From Caldilineaceae bacterium (lineage in GTDB: Bacteria; Chloroflexota; Anaerolineae; Caldilineales; Caldilineaceae): a stretch of 64,000 bases of DNA. The number at the start of each line of letters is the position of its first letter. The stretch's first letter is position 1. Location of the stretch: NCBI GenBank assembly GCA_020433455.1, contig JAGRCP010000080.1, forward strand, positions 1 to 64,000, in the 5' to 3' direction. This document shows, in pieces, positions 8,855 through 18,839 of the stretch. The notes beneath the pieces are model-generated. The model ran no database searches. It was given only the letters and a program-made list of their open reading frames with translations, and was not told the DNA's origin. Position numbers and translations under genes: made by a program.

Positions 8855-11791
8855 ATGAGCGCAACGATTGAACAGAGCCGTCCTGTCGGTAAAGGCGATA
8901 CCGTCTTGCCGCGTGATCTCTTGCCGGCTCAGGACCAGTTTGTACATCGGCATATCGGTCCCCGACCGTCAGACCTGCCCGCCATGTTGGATGTCATCGG
9001 CGCGCCTTCGCTGGATGCGCTAATCAACGCCACCATTCCCCCGGGCATTCGCATGAAGCAGCCCCTCAACCTGCCCCCGCCCCGGGCTGAATCCGACGTG
9101 CTGGCCGAGATGCGGGCCATGGCGGCCAAGAACCCGCCCTATCGTTCCTTCATCGGTATGGGTTATTACGACACATTGACGCCGGCGGTTATCCAACGCA
9201 ACATTCTGGAAAATCCCGGCTGGTACACTCAATATACGCCCTATCAGGCCGAAATCGCTCAGGGACGGCTGGAGGCGCTCCTCAATTTTCAGACCATGGT
9301 GAGCGATCTCACCGGCATGGGGATCGCTAATTCATCCATGCTGGACGAAGGAACCGCGGCCGCTGAAGCCATGACCCTCTGCAAGCGGGCCCAGAAGCGT
9401 TCCTCCACGGCGAATGTCTTCTTCGTAGCCGACACCTGCCATCCCCAAACCATTGATGTGGTGCTGACCCGGGCCGAGCCCCTGGGCTTTGAAGTAATTG
9501 TGGGCGACCCGGCCACGTACGATTTCAGTGAACCGACTTTCGGCGCGCTGGTCCAGTATCCGGACACCCGGGGCGACATTCTGGACTATGCCGATTTCTG
9601 CGCTAAGGCCCACGCACACGGCGCACTGACGGTCGCGGCTACAGACCTGCTGGCGCTTACGCTGCTCACGCCGCCGGGCGAGTGGGGAGCCGACATCGTG
9701 GTGGGCAACAGCCAGCGTTTTGGCGTGCCCCTGGGCTATGGCGGGCCGCACGCTGCATTCATGGCCACGCGGGAGGAATACAAGCGCCTTATCCCGGGGC
9801 GGCTGGTTGGCGTTTCCCACGATTCGGCAGGCGCCCCGGCCCTGCGCCTTGCCCTCCAGACCCGGGAGCAGCACATCCGCCGGGATCGGGCCACCAGCAA
9901 CATTTGTACGGCCCAGGTGCTTCTGGCCATTATGGCCTCCATGTACGCGGTCTATCACGGTCCCGCAGGTTTGAAGCGCATTGCGCTCCGCGTGCGCCTG
10001 CTGACCGGCATTCTGCGCGACAGCCTGTTGAACTTGGGCTACACCGTCAATCCGGGCCCGGTCTTTGACACCCTGACCATCAGCGGCGGCCCTCACACCC
10101 AGGCCGAGCTGGTCGCCGCGGCCCTGGAGTGCCGCATCAATCTGCGCGTTCTGGATGATGGAGAAGTGGGCGTATCGCTGGATGAGGCCGTCACCCTGGA
10201 GGAATTGACTGAATTGCTGGCCATTTTCGGGGCGACTGATGTCGTCGGCATCGAGAACCTGGCCGACGGTGTCGTCCTCGCCTATGCCGCGCCCTTCCAA
10301 CGCACCAGTGAGTATCTCACTCACCCCGTCTTCAACAGCTACCACTCGGAGACGGAGATGCTGCGCTATATCACCAAGCTTCAGTCCCGGGATCTCTCCC
10401 TGACCTTTTCCATGATTCCCCTGGGCTCATGCACCATGAAGCTCAACGCCACCACGGAGATGCTGCCCATTACGTGGCCCGAGTTCGCCCACATCCACCC
10501 CTTTGCGCCGCAGGATCAAGCCCGGGGATACAGCGAACTGTTTGAAAAGCTCGGCCATGCGTTGGCCGAAATCACCGGCTTTCCCGCCGTTTCCTTTCAG
10601 CCCAATGCCGGCTCCCAGGGCGAATACACGGGCCTGCTCACCATTCGCGATTATCACCTGAATAATGGCGATGCGCACCGTACCATCTGCCTCATCCCCA
10701 GTTCGGCCCACGGCACAAATCCGGCCAGCGCGGTCATGGCGGGCATGGACGTAGTAGTGGTAGCCTGTGATGACGACGGCAATATTGACCTGGATGACCT
10801 GCGGGCCAAAGCCCAGGAGCACAGCGACAATCTGGCCGCCATCATGGTCACATACCCCTCTACCCATGGCGTCTTTGAAGAAGGCATCATGGAGGTCTGC
10901 GCCGTTATTCACCGTCACGGCGGTCAGGTCTACATGGACGGCGCGAATATGAACGCGCAGGTCGGCCTGACCCGGCCCGGCGACATGGGCGCGGACGTCT
11001 GCCACCTCAATCTCCACAAGACATTCTGCATTCCCCACGGCGGCGGCGGTCCCGGCATGGGCCCCATCGCCGTGGCCGGACATCTGGCTCCCTTCCTGCC
11101 CGGCCACATGGTGGTCGATGGCGTAGGCGGCGAGGCGAATATGGGCGCAGTTTCCTCCGCTCCGTACGGCAGCCCCAACATTCTGCCCATCTCCTACATT
11201 TATATCGCCATGATGGGCGCATCCGGCTTAACCGCGGCGACCGAGTACGCGATTCTTAACGCCAACTATGTTGCCAAGCGGCTGGAGGGCTACTACCCGG
11301 TTCTGTATCAGGGCACCAATGGGTTCGTGGCCCACGAGTGCATTCTGGACACCCGCCCTCTTAAGGAATACGCTGAGGCGGAAGATATTGCCAAACGCCT
11401 CATGGATTACGGCTTCCATGCGCCCACCGTGTCCTTCCCCGTGTCGGGCACGCTCATGATCGAGCCCACGGAGAGCGAATCCAAGGGGGAGTTGGATCGT
11501 TTCTGCGATGCGATGATCGCCATTCGCGAGGAAATTCAGGCGATTGCCGACGGTGAGATCGACCCGGAAAACAATCCCCTTAAGCACGCGCCCCATACCG
11601 CTAAGGCCGTTCTGGCGGCAGAATGGGACCGCCCCTACAGCCGGGAGGATGCCGCTTTCCCCGCGCCGTGGGTGAAGGAGAACAAATTCTGGCCGGCCGT
11701 GGGTCGGATTGACAACGTCTACGGTGACCGCAACCTGATCTGCGCCTGTCCGCCGCTGGAAGCGTACGCGGCCAATGGGGCAAGCGCCTAG
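8855..11791 (+). CDS. gcvP: Glycine dehydrogenase (decarboxylating), P-protein of the glycine cleavage system
   Basis: A 978-residue full-length P-protein that decarboxylates glycine and passes the aminomethyl group to lipoyl-GcvH. Both halves (gcvPA-like N-terminal, gcvPB-like C-terminal) are fused, as in Proteobacteria and mitochondria. The N-terminal half starts with FVHRHIGP and [11 protein letters not shown]. The C-terminal half has [12 protein letters not shown], the PLP lysine at about residue 722 in [17 protein letters not shown], and [10 protein letters not shown]. The start at 8855 is chosen because AAGGAG lies 11 bases upstream; an in-frame ATG at 8834 has no such site. gcvT and gcvH are not in this window. 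Confidence 0.97.
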   Translation: MSATIEQSRPVGKGDTVLPRDLLPAQDQFVHRHIGPRPSDLPAMLDVIGAPSLDALINATIPPGIRMKQPLNLPPPRAESDVLAEMRAMAAKNPPYRSFIGMGYYDTLTPAVIQRNILENPGWYTQYTPYQAEIAQGRLEALLNFQTMVSDLTGMGIANSSMLDEGTAAAEAMTLCKRAQKRSSTANVFFVADTCHPQTIDVVLTRAEPLGFEVIVGDPATYDFSEPTFGALVQYPDTRGDILDYADFCAKAHAHGALTVAATDLLALTLLTPPGEWGADIVVGNSQRFGVPLGYGGPHAAFMATREEYKRLIPGRLVGVSHDSAGAPALRLALQTREQHIRRDRATSNICTAQVLLAIMASMYAVYHGPAGLKRIALRVRLLTGILRDSLLNLGYTVNPGPVFDTLTISGGPHTQAELVAAALECRINLRVLDDGEVGVSLDEAVTLEELTELLAIFGATDVVGIENLADGVVLAYAAPFQRTSEYLTHPVFNSYHSETEMLRYITKLQSRDLSLTFSMIPLGSCTMKLNATTEMLPITWPEFAHIHPFAPQDQARGYSELFEKLGHALAEITGFPAVSFQPNAGSQGEYTGLLTIRDYHLNNGDAHRTICLIPSSAHGTNPASAVMAGMDVVVVACDDDGNIDLDDLRAKAQEHSDNLAAIMVTYPSTHGVFEEGIMEVCAVIHRHGGQVYMDGANMNAQVGLTRPGDMGADVCHLNLHKTFCIPHGGGGPGMGPIAVAGHLAPFLPGHMVVDGVGGEANMGAVSSAPYGSPNILPISYIYIAMMGASGLTAATEYAILNANYVAKRLEGYYPVLYQGTNGFVAHECILDTRPLKEYAEAEDIAKRLMDYGFHAPTVSFPVSGTLMIEPTESESKGELDRFCDAMIAIREEIQAIADGEIDPENNPLKHAPHTAKAVLAAEWDRPYSREDAAFPAPWVKENKFWPAVGRIDNVYGDRNLICACPPLEAYAANGASA

Positions 11792-11809
11792 CTCATTAGT
11801 TTTGTGCAT

Positions 11810-11848
11810 AAAAAACGGGCGGGGATCGTCGATCCCCGCCCGTTTTTT
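11810..11848 (+). terminator. Strong rho-independent terminator between gcvP and the convergent gene
   Basis: A perfect 18-bp stem, AAAAAACGGGCGGGGATC with its complement, with a three-base loop. It has a T-run on the plus side and an A-run on the other. It can stop both gcvP and the convergent secreted-protein gene ending at 11862. Confidence 0.93.
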
Positions 11849-11861
11849 TATGCGTCTTTCA

Positions 11862-13088
11862 TTACATTCCGCCCAGGATCCCCATGATCATCTGGACGGG
11901 CAGGACGAAGGCTCCGCCCGGCGCTTGCACCTGCGCGCCCGAGTTGGAATCGCTGTAGACCGTCTCGCCTTCCATGTAGATTTTAGGCGGACTTTCCACC
12001 ATCATCTCATCTGAATTCTGAAGCGTGGCAATGGTCTCGAAGAGGCCGGTGGTATCCCAATCCAGCACGCCCGCCACGCTGGTCACCGTTTCGCTGGCCG
12101 TATCCACTTCATGCATCAGGGTATAGCTCAAGTCCTCAAAGAGTACGGGCGCCAGCATAGTCAGGACGGAGGCCATCTGGTCCACGTCATCCGCCGTCAG
12201 CTCGCCCTCCGGCGCGACGTCGGCCTGTTCCAGCACCAGCATGAGCAGATCCCGAAATTCGGAGCTGGTGAAGTAGCCCACGAAATTCTCATCGACTTCA
12301 TAGGTCGCCGTATCGCTGCTGCCGTCATCCTGGCGGTAGGCGTCGGCGTAGCGGTTCAGGGGAGCATGCATGGCCAGGCCCACGCCCGCCAAGCCCACGC
12401 CGGGGGCCACAAATTCCAGCATTTCGGGCCCTACGGGCAGGCCCAACGCATCGGGATCCGCCAGCGCCTGGTCGATGAGCGGCTGAATCTGAATGCCGAC
12501 CCACCCCCGGAGCAGCGGCGGAATGTTGGGCACAAACTTGATGATGTCGTCCAGGAAAATGTAGACGGTTCCGTCCTTAAGCACCAGATCCAGCTTGAGT
12601 TCGGTAGGAATATTCATGCCCGCCGCCTCGGAGATGGTCGCGGCCAGCTCTTCCGAGAAGGTGAAGTTGAGGGTCTGGGCCGTATCCAGCCCTGCGATCA
12701 GTTCCGCGGTCAGCGCCCTGTATTCATCCTGATCGGCCAGCAGCGCGGAAATCTCTTCTGAACTCATGGCCTGCAGATCGATGAGGCGCTGGACCAATGC
12801 TTCGTCGGCGTTGAACTGGGCTGTGCGATGCACTTCCAGGTTGATGCGGTCCATGGGCAGATTGGGCACATTGCTCACATCCAGCGCCAGATTGGATTCG
12901 CTGCTGCCCGAAGTAAGCTGCTCCATATTTTTCCAGGCGGTGAGCAGGAGGTCGCAGTCGTCTCCCTCCAAAACGCCGCAAGCGACAAATGGCGAGGCGG
13001 CTGTATCGCCCTCATCCTGGGCAAAGACGACGCTTGCGGAGAGCAACGTCAAAATCAATGCCAGACAAACGACAAGCAACTTGCGCAT
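11862..13088 (-). CDS. Secreted protein of unknown function
   Basis: A 408-residue exported protein. The start at 13088 has AAGGAGAT just upstream and gives a clear signal peptide (MRKLLVVCLALILTLLSA, cleavage near FAQ/DEG). The mature part has two cysteines near the N-terminus (VACGVLEGDDCD), long acidic stretches and a conspicuous hydrophobic segment near the middle (VAPGVGLAGVGLAM). Its pattern of amphipathic strands, including LTFT/YTLMHEVDTASETVTSV-like repeats, recalls lipid-carrying exported proteins such as the LppX/LolA fold, but I cannot assign it. It stands alone and converges on gcvP. Confidence 0.7.
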   Translation of the reverse strand: MRKLLVVCLALILTLLSASVVFAQDEGDTAASPFVACGVLEGDDCDLLLTAWKNMEQLTSGSSESNLALDVSNVPNLPMDRINLEVHRTAQFNADEALVQRLIDLQAMSSEEISALLADQDEYRALTAELIAGLDTAQTLNFTFSEELAATISEAAGMNIPTELKLDLVLKDGTVYIFLDDIIKFVPNIPPLLRGWVGIQIQPLIDQALADPDALGLPVGPEMLEFVAPGVGLAGVGLAMHAPLNRYADAYRQDDGSSDTATYEVDENFVGYFTSSEFRDLLMLVLEQADVAPEGELTADDVDQMASVLTMLAPVLFEDLSYTLMHEVDTASETVTSVAGVLDWDTTGLFETIATLQNSDEMMVESPPKIYMEGETVYSDSNSGAQVQAPGGAFVLPVQMIMGILGGM

Positions 13089-13669
13089 ATGAATCTCCTT
13101 TAAGAGGTGGGCGGTCATTTATTTTTTGTAGAAGATTGACCCTATCTTAACATCTTTTCGGGCGAAAGAAAATCGCAGATTTTATCTGGAGAGCGTTTCA
13201 TGACAGGTCGGCGGACTGATACGTGACGGGTGAATATTTGAGACGCGACGCGCGATGCGTGGCAGGCTTCGCTCGCCTTACGTTTTCGACGACGCCCGTC
13301 GGAATTCTCCAGGTTCCCGTTTGCCTGCCGCCTGCGCTTCATACCCTGTTCGGATAGGCGCAGAAAAGGCGAACGGATGTTTGGGGAGATGTATGGAAAA
13401 GCACTTGTCAACCCGTGATGGATACAGTACAATTGGGGCGGATTCAGGATAAGGCCGCGCAATGTTGGCCCGCCCGTTACGGAACGGAAGGCCGCGGCGG
13501 CCCATCCCACGTGATTTTGTTGAGATTGACAGCGATTTATTCAAGGTACGAGAAGGCATGTTGCGGTAACATTCAATGCGCTTGATTTGACTGAAGATCT
13601 CCCCCACGGTTGGTGGATACCTGCGTTGGATGGAACCGTAGGCCTGCTCTATTAGGAGTATCGGTTTCC
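13089..13669. other. 581-bp gap without a convincing gene
   Basis: The stretch begins with the ribosome site of the secreted-protein gene, then carries a family B-like repeat at 13219-13282. The remainder leads to the TTG start of the GNAT gene. Short open frames here show no recognisable domain or good ribosome site. I see no clear promoter or RNA structure. Confidence 0.45.
13219..13282. repeat. Family B-like intergenic repeat, degenerate (copy 3)
   Basis: Contains ATACGTGACGGGTGAATA, GACGCG and GATGCGTGGCAGG, then CTTACGTTTT. These words match the ACGTGAATAG and GATGCGT words of the family B elements at 1465 and 8716. The palindrome is poor. Confidence 0.35.
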
Positions 13670-14890
13670 TTGATCCGCACCTTTCGGTTAAGCGACATCT
13701 TCCTGGTTCAACGACTCGCCGGTCAGGCAACGAAGTTGAATGCTGCTCAGGCTTTGCTTTTTCCCACTGCCTCTACGCGAACGGCCCTGAGCGCGGTCAT
13801 TCCCTGGGGCGATACACGCATCTCCACCTACATTCTTCAGCAACAGGGCCATCAATTGGCGCGCGCCGGTTTCATGCAGGTCCAACGCCGCGCGGGCGAC
13901 GGCGAAGCGGATCTGCTGCTGCTCGCGCCCGCGCTGGACACGCCGTCCGGTCATCCCGCAATTTGGGAAAAACTTCTCTCCCACTACATCCAGGAAGAGG
14001 CCACAGACCTGGCGCGCATCTATTGCGACGTGCCGGATCAGCCGCTGCTGGTGAATACTTTTCGGCACGTGGGGTTTATTCCCTATAGTCGGGAGACCAT
14101 CTGGCGCCGGACCCGTTGGGAGGCGCTGCCGGCGCCGACGGGCGAAAACGCCTTCACCCTGCGCAAACTGGCTCCTCAGGATGAGTGGGCGGTAAACCAG
14201 CTTTACGCCCGCATGACGCCCGAGGCCATGCGCCGGGCCGAAGGCTTCACCGACGATGAGGGTGCACAGGCGCCCATGCTGCGCTATCGACGGGCCGGAA
14301 CGACCCACACCTTTGTCGCCGAAGCGCGGGGAGAGGTGACGGGCTGCCTACAGATTCGGATGGGAAAACGGGGCATTTTGCTGCAACTCTATGCCGACAT
14401 GCTGAACCCGGATCAGCAACTGATGCGTAGTATGGTACAGGAAGCCCTGACCGCTGTGCGGGAAAGCGGCCTGCGCCTGCCCGTTTACATCGGGGTGAAC
14501 GAGCATCACGGCGGCCTCTCCGCACTGCTGACCGACTTCGGCTTTGCGCCCTTCACGGATCGAGCCAAGCTGGTAAAGCACGTGGTTCAGTGGATCCGCG
14601 AGCCGGTCCGGGCCATGACGCCCGCACTGGAGAGCGTGACCGAAGCGGTGCCGACCAACTTTATATCGACGAATCTTACAATAAATCCTACATCATTGAA
14701 CGACCCGCTGGGGAATGCCCCGGTGCCGGAAAAACAAGGAGCTGTTCCCAAGTCGGATTCGAGTCTTCTCGCCGGAAGCGCATCCTTTGCCGCCCGTATA
14801 CGTCAAGCACGCGGACGGCCGCTTCCCCCAACCAAGGCGGTGAGCCGAAGTGGCAAAACCAGTCGCAAAATTAGACGCGCCGGAACTTGA
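13670..14890 (+). CDS. GNAT-family N-acetyltransferase-like protein
   Basis: About 406 residues if translation begins at the TTG at 13670, chosen because TAGGAG lies ten bases upstream; an earlier TTG at 13610 has no such site. Two GNAT-like halves can be traced. The first (about residues 1-150) ends with [17 protein letters not shown]. The second (150-320) includes [21 protein letters not shown] and [19 protein letters not shown]. The last 80 residues are low-complexity and end in a basic tail ([10 protein letters not shown]). The stop lies 41 bases inside the next gene, so the two are likely translationally coupled. The acetyl acceptor is unknown. Confidence 0.72.
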   Translation: MIRTFRLSDIFLVQRLAGQATKLNAAQALLFPTASTRTALSAVIPWGDTRISTYILQQQGHQLARAGFMQVQRRAGDGEADLLLLAPALDTPSGHPAIWEKLLSHYIQEEATDLARIYCDVPDQPLLVNTFRHVGFIPYSRETIWRRTRWEALPAPTGENAFTLRKLAPQDEWAVNQLYARMTPEAMRRAEGFTDDEGAQAPMLRYRRAGTTHTFVAEARGEVTGCLQIRMGKRGILLQLYADMLNPDQQLMRSMVQEALTAVRESGLRLPVYIGVNEHHGGLSALLTDFGFAPFTDRAKLVKHVVQWIREPVRAMTPALESVTEAVPTNFISTNLTINPTSLNDPLGNAPVPEKQGAVPKSDSSLLAGSASFAARIRQARGRPLPPTKAVSRSGKTSRKIRRAGT

Positions 14891-16631
14891 CCAATTGCAG
14901 GAACGTCCTATTGACCAGTTACCGATCGACCAGTTAATGGAGCTAGAGACTGAACAGGTGATAGTGAACGCGGTTACAACTACTAACGAGATGGATACCT
15001 TACAAATTACCGATGATCTGGATGTGCTGTTAGCCGTCTTGCCCATTCGCATTTCCCGCGCGCTGGACGCGGTGGAGCGCAGGTCCGAACTGATTGAGGT
15101 AGTCATGGACCTGGGCCGCTTGCCTGAAGCGCGCTTTGACAGCGGCGAATTAACGCTGAGCGATCAGGAGATCACCCCCGCTGATCTCCAATACGTCATT
15201 GATCGCATCGGCGACTTCGGCGCGGACAACCGCGCCGGCATCGAGCGCACGCTCCACCGCATTTCGGCAATCCGCAATCGGCGGGGCGACATTATCGGCC
15301 TGACCTGTCGGGTAGGCCGCGCCGTCTACGGCACCATCGAGATCATCCGCGACATCGTCCTCAGCGACAAGAGCATTCTGCTGCTGGGCCGGCCGGGCGT
15401 GGGCAAGACGACCTTACTGCGCGAGGCAGCTCGGGTGCGGGGCGATGACCGTCGGGTTGTTATTGTCGATACCAGCAACGAAATTGCCGGCGACGGCGAC
15501 ATCCCCCACCCCTCCATCGGCCGGGCCCGGCGCATGCAGGTGCCCCTGCCCGATCTCCAGCACGAGTTGATGATCGAAGCGGTGGAAAACCACATGCCCG
15601 AGGTTATCATCATCGACGAGATCGGGCGGGAACTGGAGGCCGTGGCCGCGCGCACCATCGCCGAGCGGGGCGTTCAGCTCATCGGCACCGCACACGGCAA
15701 TACGCTGGAAAATCTGCTCATGAACCCCACCCTCAGCGATCTGGTGGGCGGGATTGAGTCGGTGACCCTCTCGGACGAGGAGGCTCGACGGCGGGGAACC
15801 CAGAAGACGGTGCTGGAACGCAAGGCGCCGCCCACCTTCGAGGTCCTCATCGAGATTAAGGATCGTCAGCATATGGTCATCCACCATAGCGTCTCAGAAG
15901 CGGTGGACGCGCTGCTGCGGGGATGGACATTATCGCCCGAGGTGCGGCGCGTCAACGATGACGGGAACGTGGAGATTGCGCGATCCGAGCCGGCGGAGGA
16001 AAATGAGGAAGAGGGGCGTCATCACCGTCGGCGCAAGCGGGAAGAGCCGCGCACAGCTCACAACGGCAGTCGAAGCAGCCCGGCAAGCTGGAACGCGGGT
16101 CAGAGCAACGGCCACGGCCGCTCTCGGGAATTGGCCGCGGTGGTGAGCGCGGCCGAAGAGCCGTCCCAGCGCAGACCGCTGCGCATCTATCCTTACGGCA
16201 TCGGTCAGAATCGTCTGCGCTCGGCCTCCAAGGGGCTGAAGGCGCCCATCCAAATTGTGGACGACCTGAAACAGGCGGACGTCATGATGACGCTCAAGAA
16301 TTATTATCGCCAGCAGCCCCAGCCCATCCTGGACGCGGAGCGGCGTAATGTGCCCGTCTACATTCTGCGCAGCAACACCATCACCCAGATGGAGCAGGCG
16401 CTCATCGATATCTTCAAGATTCCCGCCGAGCCGGAGGATGCGTTCTCGGCGGCCATGCGCGAAACTCAGGAAGCGATTCAGCAGGTGCTTAACGGCGCGT
16501 CCATGGCCGAGTTGAAGCCCCAGGCGGCCAATATCCGCAGCCAGCAGCATCAGCTTGCCCGGGCCGCCAACCTGATTAGCCACAGCTACGGACGCGAGCC
16601 CAATCGCCGGGTGCGCATCTTCAGTCAATGA
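14850..16631 (+). CDS. AAA ATPase with R3H-like C-terminus (SpoIIIAA/Ycf45 type)
   Basis: A 593-residue protein beginning with GTG. An acidic N-terminus is followed by an ATPase core: Walker [10 protein letters not shown] with Lys at about residue 186, then Walker [11 protein letters not shown]. This is the SpoIIIAA-like domain found in Ycf45 of cyanobacteria. A highly charged linker (about 375-440) separates it from a C-terminal part with [13 protein letters not shown] and [15 protein letters not shown], matching the single-stranded nucleic-acid-binding R3H arrangement. The ATP and nucleic-acid roles are inferred from the family; the substrate is unknown. It overlaps the GNAT gene and lies seven bases before tmk. 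Confidence 0.85.
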   Translation: MAKPVAKLDAPELDQLQERPIDQLPIDQLMELETEQVIVNAVTTTNEMDTLQITDDLDVLLAVLPIRISRALDAVERRSELIEVVMDLGRLPEARFDSGELTLSDQEITPADLQYVIDRIGDFGADNRAGIERTLHRISAIRNRRGDIIGLTCRVGRAVYGTIEIIRDIVLSDKSILLLGRPGVGKTTLLREAARVRGDDRRVVIVDTSNEIAGDGDIPHPSIGRARRMQVPLPDLQHELMIEAVENHMPEVIIIDEIGRELEAVAARTIAERGVQLIGTAHGNTLENLLMNPTLSDLVGGIESVTLSDEEARRRGTQKTVLERKAPPTFEVLIEIKDRQHMVIHHSVSEAVDALLRGWTLSPEVRRVNDDGNVEIARSEPAEENEEEGRHHRRRKREEPRTAHNGSRSSPASWNAGQSNGHGRSRELAAVVSAAEEPSQRRPLRIYPYGIGQNRLRSASKGLKAPIQIVDDLKQADVMMTLKNYYRQQPQPILDAERRNVPVYILRSNTITQMEQALIDIFKIPAEPEDAFSAAMRETQEAIQQVLNGASMAELKPQAANIRSQQHQLARAANLISHSYGREPNRRVRIFSQ

Positions 16632-16638
16632 TACAATC

Positions 16639-17286
16639 GTGACGCTCTTTATCACTTTCGAGGGGCCGGAAGGCAGCGGCAAGACCACCCAGATTCGCCT
16701 ACTGGCAGACGCGTTGCGCAGTCAAGGATACGACGTGTTGACAACGCGGGAGCCGGGCGGCACGGTTATCGGCGACGCCATCCGGTCGGTGCTGCTCTCC
16801 ATTGAGCACCACACAATGAGCCCCCGGGCCGAGACGCTGCTCTTCAATGCGGCTCGGGCCCAGATTGTCGATGAGGTAATCCGGCCGGCATTGGATGCCG
16901 GTCGGATCGTCCTTTGCGATCGCTATGCCGACAGCACTTTGGCCTATCAGGGGTATGGACGCGAGCAGGACCTGGATGAGCTGCGCGCGCTGGGGCGCTA
17001 TGCCACGGCCGCGCTCACGCCCGACGTAACCATCTATTTGGATATCGATCCCCATGCAGGACTGGCCCGCAAGCGAGCAGGCGATGCCGCGGAATGGAAT
17101 CGTATGGAAGAGGAAACGCTGGCCTATCATCAGGCCGTACGGGCCGGCTATCACGCGCTGGCCGCACAGGAGCCGGAGCGTTGGCTTCTGCTGGACGCAA
17201 CGGCTCGCCCCGGCGTTTTGCATGAAACGCTGCTCAGTCGCCTGGAACCGCATCTTATCGCCATGAAAGAGAGAAACCCGGCATGA
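16639..17286 (+). CDS. tmk: Thymidylate kinase
   Basis: A 215-residue dTMP kinase making dTDP for DNA synthesis. The P-loop is FEGPEGSGKTT. The TREPGG motif and the DRYADSTLAYQG substrate motif follow in the usual order. The start is GTG at 16639; the nearby ATG at 16628 is in another frame and stops at once. The gene ends in an ATGA overlap with darA, an arrangement also known from Firmicutes (tmk-yaaQ). Confidence 0.96.
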   Translation: MTLFITFEGPEGSGKTTQIRLLADALRSQGYDVLTTREPGGTVIGDAIRSVLLSIEHHTMSPRAETLLFNAARAQIVDEVIRPALDAGRIVLCDRYADSTLAYQGYGREQDLDELRALGRYATAALTPDVTIYLDIDPHAGLARKRAGDAAEWNRMEEETLAYHQAVRAGYHALAAQEPERWLLLDATARPGVLHETLLSRLEPHLIAMKERNPA

Positions 17287-17612
17287 AAATGATTATGGCC
17301 ATCATTAACACCGAAGACAGCCGTGCGCTGCTGGATCGCCTGACGCGCCGGGGTTTCTCCGCCACGCTGACCAGCTCGGCCGGCGGTTTTCTGCGCGTGG
17401 GCAACACCATGATATTTGCGGGCGTGGAAGACGAGAAGGTGGAGGAAGTGCTTACCATCATTCGTGAGGGCTGTCCCAACCGCATTCAGTACGTCACGCC
17501 TTTGCCCCCGGTCATGGAGCCGGGCGAGGTCCACATCCCCAAGCCGATTGAAAAGCAGGTGGGCGGCGCGACAATTTTTGTGCTGGATGTGGAGCATTTT
17601 GAGAAGACGTAG
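17283..17612 (+). CDS. Cyclic-di-AMP receptor, PII-like (DarA/PstA/YaaQ family)
   Basis: A 109-residue PII-like protein. It starts MKMIMAIINTEDS and contains GFSATLTSSAGGFLRVGNTMIFAGVED, the family's ligand-contacting stretch, and ends with GGATIFVLDVEHFEK. In Gram-positive bacteria such proteins are trimeric sensors of c-di-AMP; ligand binding here is inferred from the family. The start codon overlaps the tmk stop by four bases, so the two are translationally coupled. No holB-like gene follows. Confidence 0.88.
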   Translation: MKMIMAIINTEDSRALLDRLTRRGFSATLTSSAGGFLRVGNTMIFAGVEDEKVEEVLTIIREGCPNRIQYVTPLPPVMEPGEVHIPKPIEKQVGGATIFVLDVEHFEKT

Positions 17613-17662
17613 CCTGCCGCATGAGCAGCGGATACGGGATGCGCGCCAGACTCCGCCGCGTG

Positions 17663-17995
17663 TTATGCATCATCCCCGGCCGCGAATCGCTCTACATCCG
17701 CCTTCGTCTCTTCATCCAGCGATTCGCCGGTTACCCCTTCCATTTGGTGCATAAACGCCGCCAGCGCGCGGGGATCTTCTTGCTCCAGTCCCTTCATCAG
17801 ATCGGAAGATGACGCCAGTTCCTCAAGGCGCCGTTCCTCCGACTTGGGCGCATTGATCCGGCTCACGCGTCGCTGAAGCCGGACGCCCCCACAGTGGGGG
17901 CAGCGGGCCTCCTCTTCCTCCGCCTGACGTACAGAACGAAAGAAAAGCGTGACTTGCTGTCGGCAGTCGGAGCAGACATACTCATAAATGGGCAT
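17663..17995 (-). CDS. FmdB-family zinc-ribbon protein
   Basis: A 110-residue protein beginning MPIYEYVCSDCRQQVTLFF with a second pair CPHCGG, which together form the four-cysteine zinc ribbon of FmdB-type regulatory proteins. The remainder is acidic and helical (SSSDLMKGLEQEDPRALAAFMHQM), a helical part reminiscent of archaeal/Chloroflexi FmdB homologues. The role is unproven. It converges on darA with a 50-base gap and no clear terminator. Confidence 0.85.
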   Translation of the reverse strand: MPIYEYVCSDCRQQVTLFFRSVRQAEEEEARCPHCGGVRLQRRVSRINAPKSEERRLEELASSSDLMKGLEQEDPRALAAFMHQMEGVTGESLDEETKADVERFAAGDDA

Positions 17996-18050
17996 CTGCG
18001 TGCATCCTCTCCTGATTTCGCAACCGGGCGTTTTGTCGCGTATACTCTAG

Positions 18051-18148
18051 CGTAATACGTAATACGTAATGCGTACTATGTGATTTCTTGTCTCTACCGC
18101 CGGTCCGCATCACTCATTACGCATCACTTATTACTCATCACTCATTAC
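18051..18148. repeat. Imperfect palindromic intergenic element (family B, copy 4)
   Basis: The left arm is built from GTAATACGTAATACGTAATGCGT. The right arm is built from CATCACTCATTACGCATCAC repeated with variation. The arms are roughly reverse complements, with a GC-rich centre (ACCGCCGGTCCG). It sits between the fmdB-like gene and gmk. Confidence 0.6.
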
Positions 18149-18186
18149 CTGAAGTATAGCGACTGACAGGCGAAGGAACAAACATC

Positions 18187-18837
18187 TTGATTTTTTCCGT
18201 GGAAGAGAAAGATGGGGCTGATGCGCTCTATGCCAGCATTCACCAGCCTCGCCCGCTGCTGGTGGTCATTTCCGGCCCCAGCGGCGTAGGCAAGGACGCG
18301 ACCCTGCAACTGTTAGCGGAAAGCAACCACAGCTTCTATTTTGTGGTCACGGCTACAACCCGCCCCATTCGTCCCGGCGAGAAGGACGGCAAAGATTATC
18401 ACTTTGTAAACATGGGCGAATTTGCCGGGATGATCGAAAATGACGAACTGCTGGAGTATGCCGTCGTCTATGGCGATTACAAGGGCATCCCCAAGAAGCA
18501 CGTGCGCGCGGCCCTGGCCAGCGGGCAGGATGTGGTCATGCGCATCGACGTTCAGGGCGCGGCCACCATCCGCAGCCTGGTACCCAACGCCATCACCATC
18601 TTTCTGACTGCCGAGAGCGAAGAAGCGCTGGTCAATCGCCTGCGCGAGCGCAAGACCGAAGCGCCGGATAAGCTGAAGATGCGCATCGTTACGGCGCGCA
18701 AGGAGATGGATCGAGTGAAAGAGTTCGACTACGTAGTCGTCAACCGGGAGAATTGCCTTGAGCAGACGGTGCAGCAAGTGCTGAGCATCATCGCCGCGGA
18801 AAAGGCCCGGGTCGACTGGACGCCGGTGAGCCTATAA
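18187..18837 (+). CDS. gmk: Guanylate kinase
   Basis: A 216-residue GMP kinase. The P-loop is ISGPSGVGKDATLQ, with Asp instead of the more usual Ser/Thr after Lys. The GMP-binding segments are TATTRPIRPGEKDGKDYHFV and LEYAVVYGDYKGIPK. The start is TTG at 18187, with GAAGGAAC a few bases upstream. The gene ends two bases before the rhomboid protease start, suggesting one transcript. Confidence 0.94.
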   Translation: MIFSVEEKDGADALYASIHQPRPLLVVISGPSGVGKDATLQLLAESNHSFYFVVTATTRPIRPGEKDGKDYHFVNMGEFAGMIENDELLEYAVVYGDYKGIPKKHVRAALASGQDVVMRIDVQGAATIRSLVPNAITIFLTAESEEALVNRLRERKTEAPDKLKMRIVTARKEMDRVKEFDYVVVNRENCLEQTVQQVLSIIAAEKARVDWTPVSL

Positions 18838-18839
18838 TC

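Noticed and set aside
13142-13510. Small genes on the minus strand between the secreted protein and GNAT genes
   Set aside because: The frames cross a repeat element, have no ribosome site and no recognisable sequence.
18051-18148. CRISPR-like array of short repeats
   Set aside because: The repeated units (CATCACTCATTACG) are only about 12 bases, directly abutting with no spacers of constant size, and belong to a palindromic intergenic family. No cas gene is present.
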